A stretch of DNA of 64,000 nucleotides from Rhodovibrio salinarum DSM 9154. Its GTDB lineage: Bacteria > Pseudomonadota > Alphaproteobacteria > Kiloniellales > Rhodovibrionaceae. This document shows positions 8,130 to 17,322 of this stretch, piece after piece (within the stretch, counting starts at the first letter, position 1; each line of letters begins with the position of its first letter). The stretch spans positions 3,704,693 to 3,768,692 of the forward strand of contig NZ_KI911559.1 of the NCBI RefSeq assembly GCF_000515255.1. The letters run 5' to 3'. The position numbers and the translations under genes were made by a program. Under the pieces are notes generated by a model that was not told where the DNA came from, searched no databases, and worked only from the letters and a program-made list of their open reading frames with translations.

Positions 8130-9210
8130 GCGTTTCGCCGCTGCCCTGCAGCGCGAGACGACGCGCCGCCACCTCGACCTGCTGCGCGGCATTCAGGCCT
8201 ATCGGGCGCATCCCTACACCCGCGCGCTGAACGATCCGCCCGCCCTGTGGCAGGAAGGCACGACACGCCTGCTGGACTACGGCCAATGCCCGGAGGCCAC
8301 CGATCCGAACGGTCCGCCGCTGCTGGTCGTGCCGTCGCTGATCAACCGCGCCTACATCCTCGACCTGAAGCCCGAGTTGTCGCTGCTGCGCCACCTGGCG
8401 GCGCTCGGCTTCCGACCGATGCTGGTCGACTGGGACCGGCCGGGGCCTCAGGAGCGCGGCTTTTCGCTCACCGACTATATCGCCGGCCGGCTGGAACGGG
8501 CGCTGGACGCTGCCTGCACCGCCGCCGGACAGGCAATGCCGGCGGTCGGCTACTGCATGGGCGGTCTGCTGGCCCTGGCGCTCGCCGAACGGCGCCGCCG
8601 CGATGTCTCCGCCCTCGCCCTGCTGGCCACGCCGTGGGACTTCCATGCCGATCCCGAAGACCACGCAGGCAGCGCGGCCGGACAGGCCACGCAGGCGCGG
8701 GTCGCCGCCACCGGGGCGCAGGCCCTGGAACCGGCGATGCAGACGCTGGGCTACCTGCCCGTCGACGCCCTTCAGACGCTGTTCCAGGGGCTGGACCCGT
8801 TAACCGGGGTGCGCAAGTTCCTGACCTTCGCCCGGCTGGACCCGGACAGCCGTCGGGCGGAGACGTTTGTCGCCCTGGAAGACTGGCTGAACGACGGCGT
8901 GCCGCTGCCAGCCGCGGTCGCGCGCGAATGCCTTTATGGCTGGTACGGTCGGAATGACACCGCCCGTGGTCGCTGGCGAATCGCCGGCCGGCCGGTCGAT
9001 CCCGCGCGGGTGACGCAGCCCACGCTGTGCCTGCTGCCTGCGCAGGACCGGATCGTCCCGCCCGCCTCCGCGGCCGCGCTCGGCGCGGCCCTGCCGAACG
9101 CCGAAGTGCAGCGCCCCGCGTTGGGGCACATCGGCATGGTCGTCTCCAGCAAGGCAAAGACGGAAGCCTGGCGCCCCCTCGCCGATTGGCTCGGCCGAAT
9201 GGGCGCGTAA
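7735..9210 (+). CDS. phaC: Poly(3-hydroxyalkanoate) synthase, class III-like PhaC
   Basis: Polymerises (R)-3-hydroxyacyl-CoA into PHA at the granule surface. The catalytic alpha/beta-hydrolase part starts near LERFAAAL (base 8125) and is about 360 residues long, the class III length. The lipase-like box is GYCMGG with the nucleophile at about Cys274. The catalytic Asp is in AQDRIV (about 438) and the His in LGHIGM (about 465). The only in-frame ATG before the catalytic domain is at 7735, with AAGGGAG 6 bases upstream. That start adds ~130 disordered residues encoded over the 3' end of phaE in another frame. An in-frame TTG at 7993 without a clear SD is the alternative. The overlap suggests translational coupling so that both subunits are made together. 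Confidence 0.88.
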   Translation: MTDRATGGTANSATHGPETNGQNAPHQEPETGDRTADATTGTGAHDRSGTRTGTSTTARRGQRLGPRPLPAHLAAAIWTWTSSQAALPAWRNGWLPWKDPANADPTTTPAAGSSRAERRESLRREIASADLERFAAALQRETTRRHLDLLRGIQAYRAHPYTRALNDPPALWQEGTTRLLDYGQCPEATDPNGPPLLVVPSLINRAYILDLKPELSLLRHLAALGFRPMLVDWDRPGPQERGFSLTDYIAGRLERALDAACTAAGQAMPAVGYCMGGLLALALAERRRRDVSALALLATPWDFHADPEDHAGSAAGQATQARVAATGAQALEPAMQTLGYLPVDALQTLFQGLDPLTGVRKFLTFARLDPDSRRAETFVALEDWLNDGVPLPAAVARECLYGWYGRNDTARGRWRIAGRPVDPARVTQPTLCLLPAQDRIVPPASAAALGAALPNAEVQRPALGHIGMVVSSKAKTEAWRPLADWLGRMGA

Positions 9211-9510
9211 TCTTCTTCTTTTACGGGGCGGTCTAAATCATAGCCCGCGCGCATTGGAAATTCATGGATAGGCCCGAACCGCCTCGTTAAGCTTGGCCCC
9301 GGGAGGGCCCTGGACACAACTTGCTCCCACATCGCCGAAGATGACATCGCCCGACCGTTGCTCCTTCGGCTGCTGGGCTGCGTGCCGGGGTGATGCGTCC
9401 ACACGGCGCCGCAAGGCGCCGGGGACGCGCGACGAAGCGACCCGTGTGAGCACCCGCCAGCGCGCGGGCGTCGAACATGTAGAGACACACGCCAAGGAGG
9501 GACACACACC
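9211..9510. other. Spacer before phaA
   Basis: Exactly 300 bases without a gene between phaC and phaA. Its length suggests that phaA has its own promoter. I see no convincing -35/-10 pair. There is a TGC-rich stretch near 9360-9385 that could attract PhaR, but this is not diagnostic. Confidence 0.4.
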
Positions 9511-10719
9511 ATGGCAGATGCCAGCGTTGCCGGGACCGGCAGCAACATGGACATCGTGATCGCCGGCGGCGCCCGCACGCCCGTGGGCGCGTTCAACGGC
9601 GGCCTGTCCAGCGTGCCGGCGAGCTATCTCGGCACCCACGCCATCAAGGAGGCGATGAAGCGCGCCAAGGTCGATCCCAAGGATGTCGACGAGGTCGTGC
9701 TGGGTCAGATTCTCACGGCCGCGCAGGGCCAGAACCCGGCCCGCCAGGCGGCGGTCGACGCGGAGATCCCGGTCGAGCGCACGGCCTACGGCATCAACCA
9801 GCTGTGCGGCTCCGGCCTGCGCTCGGTGGCGCTCGGCTTCCAGGCGATCGCACTTGGCGACGCCAACATCGTGGTCGCCGGCGGCCAGGAAAGCATGTCC
9901 CAGGCCCCGCACGCCCAGCACCTGCGCAACGGGCAGAAGATGGGCGACCTGAAGCTGGTCGACACCATGCTGAAGGACGGCCTGATGGATGCCTTCCACG
10001 GCTACCACATGGGCAACACGGCCGAAAACATCGCCAAGCAGTGGCAGATCACCCGCGAGGAGCAGGACGCCTTCGCCGCCAACTCGCAGCAGAAGGCCGA
10101 GGCGGCGATGAAGGCCGACCGCTTCCAGGACGAGATCGTGCCGGTGACGATCAAGACCCGGAAGGGCGACGTCGTCGTCAACAAGGACGAACACCCGAAG
10201 GAGGGCGTGACCGCCGACGGGCTCGCCAAACTAAAGCCCGCCTTCGACAAGGAAGGCTCGGTCACCGCCGGCAACGCCTCCGGCATCAACGACGGCGCCG
10301 CCGCGGTCGTGCTGATGAGCGCCAAGGAAGCCCAGACCCGCGGCGTGCAGCCGCTGGCCCGGATCGTTTCCTGGGCGACCTGCGGCGTCGACCCGTCGAT
10401 CATGGGCACCGGCCCGATCCCGGCCAGCCGCAAGGCGCTCGAGAAGGCCGGCTGGAAGGTCGACGACCTGGACCTGATCGAAGCCAACGAGGCGTTCGCC
10501 GCCCAGGCTTTGTCGGTCAACAAGGACCTCGGCTGGGACCCGGAGAAGGTCAACGTCAACGGCGGCGCGATCGCTCTGGGCCACCCGATCGGCGCCAGTG
10601 GCACCCGCATCCTGATCACCCTGCTGCACGAGATGCAGCGCCGCGACGCCAAGAAAGCGCTGGCGACGTTGTGCATCGGCGGCGGCATGGGGATCGCCAT
10701 GTGCGTCGAGCGCGGCTAA
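9511..10719 (+). CDS. phaA: Acetyl-CoA acetyltransferase (beta-ketothiolase)
   Basis: Condenses two acetyl-CoA to acetoacetyl-CoA, the first step of PHB synthesis, in the cytoplasm. It has 402 residues, the normal thiolase length with ~10 extra N-terminal residues. The acyl-enzyme cysteine is in [10 protein letters not shown] (about C99). The catalytic His is in [14 protein letters not shown] (about H358) and the second Cys in LCIGGGMG (about C388). The NEAFAAQ motif is present. An AAGGAGG at 9494-9500 precedes the ATG by 10 bases. It is followed 166 bases later by phaB on the same strand, the standard phaAB pair. Confidence 0.96.
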   Translation: MADASVAGTGSNMDIVIAGGARTPVGAFNGGLSSVPASYLGTHAIKEAMKRAKVDPKDVDEVVLGQILTAAQGQNPARQAAVDAEIPVERTAYGINQLCGSGLRSVALGFQAIALGDANIVVAGGQESMSQAPHAQHLRNGQKMGDLKLVDTMLKDGLMDAFHGYHMGNTAENIAKQWQITREEQDAFAANSQQKAEAAMKADRFQDEIVPVTIKTRKGDVVVNKDEHPKEGVTADGLAKLKPAFDKEGSVTAGNASGINDGAAAVVLMSAKEAQTRGVQPLARIVSWATCGVDPSIMGTGPIPASRKALEKAGWKVDDLDLIEANEAFAAQALSVNKDLGWDPEKVNVNGGAIALGHPIGASGTRILITLLHEMQRRDAKKALATLCIGGGMGIAMCVERG

Positions 10720-10885
10720 CGCGCGCGACGAAGACGAGACCGGCGGCCGGGCGTGCCTGGAAAGCATCCCGGGGATGCCCGGCCGCCGGCACGTTCGTTG
10801 GGTCGAGGAGACAACAAATCCAAGCAAGGGGCGCACGGGATTCAACGCGCGCCCATCGACAAGCGAAGATGGGGAGGAGGTAGAC

Positions 10886-11608
10886 ATGGCACGCGTGGCA
10901 CTGGTCACCGGCGGAACGCGCGGTATCGGGCACGCCATTTCGGTGGCGCTGAAGGATGCCGGCTACACGGTCGGTGCGAACTATGGCGGCAACGACGAGG
11001 CCGCCAAGAAGTTCGAACAGGAGACCGGGATCAAGACCTTCAAGTTCAACGTCGCGGACGCCGCCTCGGTCAAGGCGGGCATCGAACAGGTCGAGAGCAC
11101 CCTCGGCCCGATCGACATTCTGGTGAATAACGCCGGAATCACCCGCGACAGCACCCTGCACAAAATGAAGCCCGAGCAGTGGGACGAGGTGATCAGCACC
11201 AACCTGAACAGCGTCTTCTACTGCACCAGCTACCTTATCAACGGCATGCGCGAGCGCGGCTTCGGCCGGATCATCAACATCGCCTCGGTCAACGGCCAGA
11301 AGGGCCAGATGGGCCAGGCGAACTACGCCGCAGCCAAGGCCGGCATCATCGGCTTCACCAAGTCGCTGGCGCAGGAGGGCGCGCGCAAGGGCATCACCGC
11401 CAATGTCGTCGCTCCGGGCTATATCGACACCGAAATGGTCCAGCAGGTGCCGGAGGAGGTGCGCGAGAAGATCATCGCGCAGATCCCAATCAACCGGCTG
11501 GGCGAACCGGAGGAGATCGCCCGTTGCGTGACCTTCCTCGCGGACGACAAGGCCGGCTTCATCACCGGCGCGACCCTCTCGGCAAACGGCGGCCAGTACA
11601 TGATTTGA
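10886..11608 (+). CDS. phaB: Acetoacetyl-CoA reductase (NADPH)
   Basis: Short-chain dehydrogenase that reduces acetoacetyl-CoA to (R)-3-hydroxybutyryl-CoA, the monomer for PhaC. It has 240 residues. The cofactor motif is TGGTRGIG near the N-terminus, followed by NNAG and the catalytic S134-Y147-K151. The stretch SVNGQKGQMGQANY around the active site is typical of PhaB. The C-terminus SANGGQYMI also fits the family. The ATG at 10886 has a GGGGAGGAGG just upstream. A strong terminator lies 37 bases after the stop and closes the phaAB unit. Confidence 0.96.
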   Translation: MARVALVTGGTRGIGHAISVALKDAGYTVGANYGGNDEAAKKFEQETGIKTFKFNVADAASVKAGIEQVESTLGPIDILVNNAGITRDSTLHKMKPEQWDEVISTNLNSVFYCTSYLINGMRERGFGRIINIASVNGQKGQMGQANYAAAKAGIIGFTKSLAQEGARKGITANVVAPGYIDTEMVQQVPEEVREKIIAQIPINRLGEPEEIARCVTFLADDKAGFITGATLSANGGQYMI

Positions 11609-11645
11609 TGCCGAGGCGTCGGCACGTAACCAAGGCATCGATGTC

Positions 11646-11680
11646 AGGCCCCGGACGGCTCAGCCCGTCCGGGGCCTTTT
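11646..11680 (+). terminator. Rho-independent terminator after phaB
   Basis: A 13-bp perfect GC-rich stem (11646-11658 with 11665-11677) with a 6-nt loop runs straight into TTTT. It is positioned to end phaA-phaB transcription. Confidence 0.9.
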
Positions 11681-11787
11681 CCTGGGAGGCTCCCAAGGCC
11701 TAAGCTATCCACGCACATGTCGAAGGCGGCGGCGACAAAACAAACGCGTCTCAAGACGCACCAAGTTTGAAGACGGGAGGGACACCC

Positions 11788-12192
11788 ATGACGAGCATGG
11801 TCACCTTGATCGACTATGAACACGCCGCCCCACGGGTCCGCGCGGTCTACGACGACATCATGGCGACCCGGAAGACCAACCACGTGAACAACTTCTGGCG
11901 GGCCCTGGCGCATGATCCCGAGACGCTGGAAGCGACCTGGACGCGGATGAAACGCCTGCTCGGCAGCGGCTCGGAGGGGACGCTCGACCCTCTGACCAAG
12001 GAGCTGATCTACCTTGCGGTCTCCATCTCCAACGGCTGCGAGTATTGCGTGCGCTCACATGCCGCAGCCGCGCAGCGCAAAGGTCTGACGGAGGCCCAGT
12101 ACACCGAGATGCTCGCTGTGGTCGGTCTGGCGAACGAGACCAACCGCCTCGCGGTCGGCTACCAGGTCCCGGTCGACGACAGCCTGAAGTAA
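11788..12192 (+). CDS. Carboxymuconolactone decarboxylase / AhpD-like protein
   Basis: Small helical protein of 134 residues with the CMD/AhpD redox motif CEYCVRSH (about residues 82-89), that is CxxC with a following His. Members are often peroxidase-like or thiol-disulfide active proteins; true carboxymuconolactone decarboxylases lack this cysteine pair. The ATG at 11788 has GGGAGG 7 bases upstream; the in-frame ATG at 11767 is less likely. It lies between the PHA terminator and the diheme peroxidase gene, 158 bases before the latter. A role in peroxide or alkylhydroperoxide handling is inferred from the motif alone. Confidence 0.85.
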   Translation: MTSMVTLIDYEHAAPRVRAVYDDIMATRKTNHVNNFWRALAHDPETLEATWTRMKRLLGSGSEGTLDPLTKELIYLAVSISNGCEYCVRSHAAAAQRKGLTEAQYTEMLAVVGLANETNRLAVGYQVPVDDSLK

Positions 12193-12350
12193 GCGCCCCA
12201 ATGCCGCTCTCTCGGGGCCGGATACCCTGAATTGGACGCGGCTCCGATGCGCACCCCGACCCGTTGCCACCGATAGATCACAGCGCGATTGCAAGCGGGC
12301 GACCCTAATCTACGCTGAGGTGTGGGGCGAAAAATTGGGGAGGCGGTGCG

Positions 12351-14075
12351 ATGACGCGGGTGACCGGGACGCAGGTGACCGGCCGGCTGTTCCGGGCCGC
12401 GACCGTCTTGGGCATGGCGGCAGCGCTGGCCGCGTGCGAAGCCGACGCGCGCGACGATCTTGTCCATTTCGATCAAGGCTGGACCCAAGAGGTTCGGACC
12501 AGATTCTACCACTATCCCCAAGGCTCGCGGTTCATCCCCCGCCCCTGGTTCATCGCGCTGGAGCGCGCGGACGGGAACGGGCGCTTCGCCGCGCCGGAGA
12601 GCCTGAGCCGCTACGGCCTGCTGCCCTCGGCGGCGCATGATATCTGGAACCCCGACGCTCTCCCGGTCGGCTTCGCGCTGGAAGACGCGGACACACGCCC
12701 TGGTTTGGGTCTAACGCCCGAGCTGGCCAAGCAATCGACCGGGCTGCAGCAGGTTGGGTTAACCTGCGCCGCGTGTCACACCGCGACGGTCACGGTCGAA
12801 GGCCAGCCGCTGCGGATTGACGGCGCGCCCGCGCACTTCGACTTCGACAGCTTCTACGCCGAACTGGCGCAGGCGGTCACCGCGACCCTGCTGGACGACG
12901 CGCGGTTCGCCCACTTCGCACAGCGAGTCCTGGGCGACCAGGCGGCCGAGCAGGGTGCACAGCTGAAGCAGGCGTTCGCCCAGTTCCAGGTGGCGCTTGC
13001 CGGTGATGCGGCGCTCCGCCGACCGGCGCTGGACTCCGGTTACGGCCGCGTCGACGCCCTGACCCAGATCGTGAATTCGCTCGCAGTGCGCGACCAGAAG
13101 GTGCCGGCCAACATCCGCCCGGTCGCAGCCCCAACCAGCTATCCGCCGCTGTGGCTGACCCCGCAGCTGGAGTTCGTGCAGTGGAACCCGGTCGCGGCCA
13201 GCCCGATCGGGCGCAACGGCGGGCAGGTGCTGGGCGTATTCGGCGCCGCCGACCTGACCGGCGCCAGCGGCCAACCGTTCCAGTCGACAATCCGCTTCGA
13301 ACGGCTGCACACCATGGAAGGCTGGATCGCCGAGCTGCAGCCGCCGCAGTGGGACGCCGAGCTGATGGGCCCAGTCGACCAGCAGCTGGCCGCGGCGGGC
13401 AAGCAGCTGTTCGCCGATACCTGCGCCGGCTGCCACAACATGGCGCCCTACGAGACCACCGATCCAGCCGCAAACGCCTTCGGCAAGAGCTTCATCGAGA
13501 TCGGCAAGGTCGACTACCGCAAGGTCGGCACCGACCCCGCCTACGTCGAATCGCTGTCCCAGCGGTTGGTCGCGACGAACGCGGCGACGGCGCAGTTGAT
13601 GAACGGCAGACCCGTGGTCCCGGCGGCGGAGTTCTTCCTGACCACGGTGGGCGCGGTGATCAAGACCGGCATGGCCCAGGCCGGCCTCAGCCAGGAACAA
13701 CAGATCGCCTACAACGGCTTCCGCTTCACCCGGAACGAGCAGGGCGCGCTTCAGCCCTACACGCCGCGTTCGATCACCGCCCTGAAGGCGAGCCCGCTGG
13801 CCGGCGTCTGGGCAACCGGGCCCTACCTGCACAACGGCTCAGTTCCGACAGTGTATGAGCTGCTGTCGCCGCCCGAGGAGCGCCGCGATGTGTTTTGGAC
13901 CGGCGGCCGGGAACTCGATCTGAAGCGGCTCGGCTTTGTCAGCGCGAACGCCCCCGGTCGCTTTCGCTACGACACCCGACTACCCGGCAACGGCAACGGC
14001 GGTCATGTCTTCCCCGCGGAAGGCCTGAATCACGACGCGCGAATGGCCATCATCGAATACCTGAAAACACAGTAA
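12351..14075 (+). CDS. Diheme c-type peroxidase-like lipoprotein (RoxA/MauG-related family)
   Basis: Periplasmic diheme protein of 574 residues. The N-terminus is a lipoprotein signal (GMAAALAAC, lipidated Cys about residue 29). Heme sites are CAACH (about 139) and CAGCH (about 358). The C-terminal stretch GVWATGPYLHNGSVPTVYEL is a hallmark of the large diheme cytochrome c peroxidase group that includes rubber oxygenase RoxA. The protein is longer than a classical CcpA (~320 residues), which supports the RoxA-like branch. The stop is 10 bases before a cytochrome P450, so the two are almost certainly co-transcribed. The substrate is unknown; oxidation of an organic substrate or peroxide by a bis-heme is the family expectation. 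Confidence 0.88.
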   Translation: MTRVTGTQVTGRLFRAATVLGMAAALAACEADARDDLVHFDQGWTQEVRTRFYHYPQGSRFIPRPWFIALERADGNGRFAAPESLSRYGLLPSAAHDIWNPDALPVGFALEDADTRPGLGLTPELAKQSTGLQQVGLTCAACHTATVTVEGQPLRIDGAPAHFDFDSFYAELAQAVTATLLDDARFAHFAQRVLGDQAAEQGAQLKQAFAQFQVALAGDAALRRPALDSGYGRVDALTQIVNSLAVRDQKVPANIRPVAAPTSYPPLWLTPQLEFVQWNPVAASPIGRNGGQVLGVFGAADLTGASGQPFQSTIRFERLHTMEGWIAELQPPQWDAELMGPVDQQLAAAGKQLFADTCAGCHNMAPYETTDPAANAFGKSFIEIGKVDYRKVGTDPAYVESLSQRLVATNAATAQLMNGRPVVPAAEFFLTTVGAVIKTGMAQAGLSQEQQIAYNGFRFTRNEQGALQPYTPRSITALKASPLAGVWATGPYLHNGSVPTVYELLSPPEERRDVFWTGGRELDLKRLGFVSANAPGRFRYDTRLPGNGNGGHVFPAEGLNHDARMAIIEYLKTQ

Positions 14076-14085
14076 GGGCCGGGTC

Positions 14086-15342
14086 ATGAGCAGTTACCTG
14101 CAGCAGCTGGAGACGACCCCGGCCGATCAACGCTGGCCACTCGCCCGGCAGTGGCTGGACGCAGAGCCATTGGCGTTCACCCGCGAGCTGCGTGACTACC
14201 GCCCGGTGTTGATGCTGCCGGAGGTGACGCTGGTGGCGACCGACCGGGACTGTCGGGAGGTCCTGTTGCGTCCCGACCTGTTCACCGTGCGTCTCTACCG
14301 CCCCAAGCAGGGCGACTATTGGATGGCGCAGGACGACACCACGCAGCACTGGCGCGAAAAGGGCGTGATGCGGGCGGTCCTGGACCTGGAGAGTCTGCCG
14401 CACATGCGCGCCTGGGTCGGCCAGGAGACGGCGCACCGTCTGACCGCCGCCGGGGACACGCTGGACGTGGTGAACGACGTGACCCGGGCGGTGCCGATTG
14501 CCTTTGTCCAACACTGGTTCGGCTTCGCCGACAGCGACGCCAACGCGCTCAAGCGCTGGTCCTACTGGAACCAAATGGACGCCTTCTGGAACCAGCCGTT
14601 CCAAGCCCCAGGGTTCGCCACGCCCGACCAGATCACGGCCGAGCGCAACGCTGCAAACACCGAGATGCGCGGCTACCTGAGCCAGCTGATCCAGTCCCGC
14701 GCGGCCGCCCTTCAGGCTGGCGAGGACGGCAGCGACATGGTTTCGCGCCTGCTGCTTCTATCGGGCTCGCAGGCGATCCGGTTTGATCCCAAGGCGGTCG
14801 TGCTCAACGTCGGCGGTCTTCTGATCGGCGCGGTCGAGACCACGTCGCACGGCGCGGTCAACGCCCTCGCCTTCCTGATGGCCGACCCGGAGCGTTTGGC
14901 AGCCGCCTGCGCGGCCGCCCGGGACGACGACACGGCCGCGTTCGACGGCATGGTGTTCGAGGCGCTGCGTTTTGCGCCCGCGTTCGGCTATTTCTTCCGC
15001 ACCGCGGAACGCGACGCCACGCTGGCACGCGGCACCGATTACGAGATCGTGGTCCCAGCCGGTACCACCGTGCTCGCGCTGACCCACAGCGCCATGTTCG
15101 ATCCAGCCGCGGTCGCGCATCCAGAACGGTTCGACCCGTCGCGCGCACTCCGCGACACCTACACCTTCGGCCTGGGCCTGCACGAATGCCTCGGCCGGGC
15201 GATCGGGGCGGTGATGATTCCGGAGATCGTTCGCCAAACCTTATCGATCGCGGACTTTAGGGCAGGCGAGATCGACCGGGCGGGCGGCCCGGTGCCCGAA
15301 AGCTGGCCCTGGGTGCGGAATGCCGAAGGGTCTGCGAGCTAG
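14086..15342 (+). CDS. Cytochrome P450
   Basis: Soluble bacterial P450 monooxygenase of 418 residues. The heme-binding loop is FGLGLHECLG with the axial thiolate at about C368. The ExxR motif is EALR (292-295). The I-helix reads LIGAVETTSHG, with the acid-Thr pair for oxygen activation. No ferredoxin or ferredoxin reductase is adjacent, so electrons must come from elsewhere. The tight spacing (10 bases) to the diheme protein upstream suggests a shared pathway. The substrate cannot be predicted. Confidence 0.93.
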   Translation: MSSYLQQLETTPADQRWPLARQWLDAEPLAFTRELRDYRPVLMLPEVTLVATDRDCREVLLRPDLFTVRLYRPKQGDYWMAQDDTTQHWREKGVMRAVLDLESLPHMRAWVGQETAHRLTAAGDTLDVVNDVTRAVPIAFVQHWFGFADSDANALKRWSYWNQMDAFWNQPFQAPGFATPDQITAERNAANTEMRGYLSQLIQSRAAALQAGEDGSDMVSRLLLLSGSQAIRFDPKAVVLNVGGLLIGAVETTSHGAVNALAFLMADPERLAAACAAARDDDTAAFDGMVFEALRFAPAFGYFFRTAERDATLARGTDYEIVVPAGTTVLALTHSAMFDPAAVAHPERFDPSRALRDTYTFGLGLHECLGRAIGAVMIPEIVRQTLSIADFRAGEIDRAGGPVPESWPWVRNAEGSAS

Positions 15343-15656
15343 TGCACGCTGCCCGAAGGCTTGGTGCTGCGTTTGGGCATGTCGCGGCCGGTCAACAGCA
15401 AGGCCCCGCCGGCTGGAACCTTGGGGCCGGCCTTGCGGCGGGCGACGTCGGCGATCTGTACCCGGTAGGCCTCCGCGCCATCGATCAGGCGCTCGGCGGA
15501 GAGCGGCGCCTCGCCCACCAGTTCTTCGATCGCTTCCGCTGAAACAATGACCTCCAGCCGCGCGTGCCCGATCCGGGCGTCCAGGCGCACGGATTCCGTC
15601 TCGCCGTCGTAGCGGGCGTCGGTCTCTTCCAGTTGCAGGCGCTTGGTCTCGCTCAT
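15339..15656 (-). CDS. DUF1488-like small protein
   Basis: About 105 residues. The central part (YDGETESVRLDARIG, then IEELV and a helix ending IADVARRK) follows the pattern of DUF1488 proteins, which have no known function. The ATG at 15656 gives MSETKRLQLEE; an upstream in-frame ATG at 15683 exists, and neither has a strong SD. The 3' end overlaps the end of the P450 gene by 4 bases in convergent orientation. Confidence 0.6.
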   Translation of the reverse strand: MSETKRLQLEETDARYDGETESVRLDARIGHARLEVIVSAEAIEELVGEAPLSAERLIDGAEAYRVQIADVARRKAGPKVPAGGALLLTGRDMPKRSTKPSGSVH

Positions 15657-15724
15657 GATGACCGCCAACCTAATCATCTGCACGGATGCGGGGAAGAGCC
15701 GAAGCGCCCGGGAAGCCGGGGTGG

Positions 15725-16255
15725 CTACAACGGGCTGTGCAGGGCGGTCACACGGACCTGCGTTAGACCCTGGTCCTTGAAGCCCAGCCGGCGTGCGGCC
15801 ATGCGCGACAGATCGATCAGCCGGTCGTCGACGAACGGCCCGCGGTCGTTGATCGTCAAAAGCACCGAGCGACCGTTGGCGAGATTGGTCACCTTCACCC
15901 GCGTACCCAACGGCAAAGTCGGGTGCGCGGCCGTAAAGGCTTCCTGATCATACGTTTCGCCGTTCGCGGTCGCGCGGCCGTGGAAGGGATGGCCGTACCA
16001 AGACGCGGTGCCGACCGTGCTGTACGCCTCGTACACTTGCGGCTCGTAGCGCACGCCCTGAATCGTGTAGGGCGATAGGCCGCGCCGGCCGTCATAACCG
16101 GCGGTGGTCATCACCCAAGCCACGGCCGCAAGCGCTAATACCCCCGCAAGACTCGCAAGCTCGGCCGAGCGGCCATAGCGGCGCACCCGGCTGCTGTGCC
16201 GACGCGGGCGGCGCGATGCCGTGGAACGGGTGCGGGACGACGGTTGGACGGGCAT
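15725..16255 (-). CDS. rlpA: RlpA-like septal ring lytic transglycosylase / DPBB protein
   Basis: Cell-envelope protein of about 176 residues. A basic N-terminus and one hydrophobic segment (about residues 33-52) place it in or across the inner membrane. The rest is a double-psi beta-barrel with the RlpA pattern GTASWYGHPFHGRATANGE, LPLGTRVKVTN and VLLTINDRGPF. RlpA proteins cleave denuded peptidoglycan glycans at the septum. No SPOR domain is present, unlike E. coli RlpA. The frame stays open far upstream, but only the ATG at 16255 makes a sensible N-terminus. Confidence 0.88.
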   Translation of the reverse strand: MPVQPSSRTRSTASRRPRRHSSRVRRYGRSAELASLAGVLALAAVAWVMTTAGYDGRRGLSPYTIQGVRYEPQVYEAYSTVGTASWYGHPFHGRATANGETYDQEAFTAAHPTLPLGTRVKVTNLANGRSVLLTINDRGPFVDDRLIDLSRMAARRLGFKDQGLTQVRVTALHSPL

Positions 16256-16435
16256 GGCGACTATGATCTTACAGTGCCGTCGACGAAGGACCAAGCGACC
16301 GCGCCTATCCTGTTGATAACGAAGCAGAATTTTCTGGAGGCGGAGGCCAACGTGCCCCCTTCTGCTTTGGCGCAGGAGCGAACACGGATCCCCGGCCCTC
16401 TCGCCCTGTCTGCGAAAACCCCCTATTTTACGGCC

Positions 16436-16777
16436 ATGGCGAACGACCGAATCCCAACGCACCTTTGGATTGGTGGGCACCTGCGCCGCTGCCACGCCGA
16501 GGGCGTGTTCGTGACGGTGGCGCACAAGGGCGACCCCACCGGCGGGCTGGTGGTGCTCAAGCTCAACATGCTGGAACACGGCTGCCGCGTCCTGAGCCAG
16601 ACCCGCGACCTGGACGGCGAACTCGCCTGGATGCCCGCATTGGAAGGCAAGACCGTCCCGGAAGCCGACGCCGACGCCTACATCCAGCGCGCCATCAAGC
16701 GCGATCCCGACCTCTGGGCCGTCGAGGTGGAGGACAAATCCGGCTGGCACCCCTTCGAGGGGCGGGTGCTGTCGTAG
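16436..16777 (+). CDS. DUF1491 family protein
   Basis: A 113-residue cytoplasmic protein matching the alphaproteobacterial DUF1491 pattern: an opening that places the chain in an RRCHAEG-type beta strand, GDPTGGLVVLKLN, and a C-terminal YIQRAIKRDPDLWAVEVED. The function is unknown. The ATG at 16436 gives MANDRIPT. It diverges from the rlpA-like gene. Confidence 0.85.
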   Translation: MANDRIPTHLWIGGHLRRCHAEGVFVTVAHKGDPTGGLVVLKLNMLEHGCRVLSQTRDLDGELAWMPALEGKTVPEADADAYIQRAIKRDPDLWAVEVEDKSGWHPFEGRVLS

Positions 16778-16827
16778 GCAGCGCCACCCCCGACCGTTCT
16801 TCTCTCCACAGAGTCTGAAGAAGCGCC

Positions 16828-17103
16828 CTACCCGCCGAAGCGGCTGTGGCAATAGTTCTGCGCACGCTCGCGGAACTGGCTGGCTTGGGCGTCGGTAATC
16901 GTACCGTCGGCCTGCATCTGCCGGACATCGCCCAAGCGCTTGTCCAGACACCGGGTCAGATCCGGATTCGCCGGCGGACCGCTGCCATAGGTGAACAGAC
17001 CGTCCCAATCGGGCAGCAGCAGGGCGGCCACCATACCGGCGAACAGCAGGAGCGCGACGACGCGCGCAATCGGTCGGTCGAGCAGCGGGCGGGGATCGGC
17101 CAT
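16828..17103 (-). CDS. Small single-pass membrane protein, unknown function
   Basis: A 91-residue protein with one transmembrane helix (about residues 12-31, [19 protein letters not shown] region). It has a short polar domain with two cysteines (Cys52 and Cys85 approximately) that could form a disulfide if the domain is periplasmic. No family is recognised. It is convergent with the DUF1491 gene and divergent from moaA. Confidence 0.65.
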   Translation of the reverse strand: MADPRPLLDRPIARVVALLLFAGMVAALLLPDWDGLFTYGSGPPANPDLTRCLDKRLGDVRQMQADGTITDAQASQFRERAQNYCHSRFGG

Positions 17104-17322
17104 GACGCCAAGCTAGGGCGTCATTCCCGGGCACGGCAAGCCTCCCCGCATCGACGGGCCGCGTGTTTCCCCAAGATATCCGACCCGTGGGGGCGGAAAT
17201 TTCTTGGCAATGCGCTATGCCTGCTTGAATATAACGCTGCACCGGCCACCTCCTGGTCACGCGACCAGGCCAAGCGCGCCGCCAAGGCACGCACACCAAT
17301 ATCTGGGGAGCCACCGCCGACC

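Noticed and set aside
9360-9385. PhaR-binding site before phaA
   Set aside because: TGC-rich sequence is suggestive but too common in this GC-rich DNA to call.
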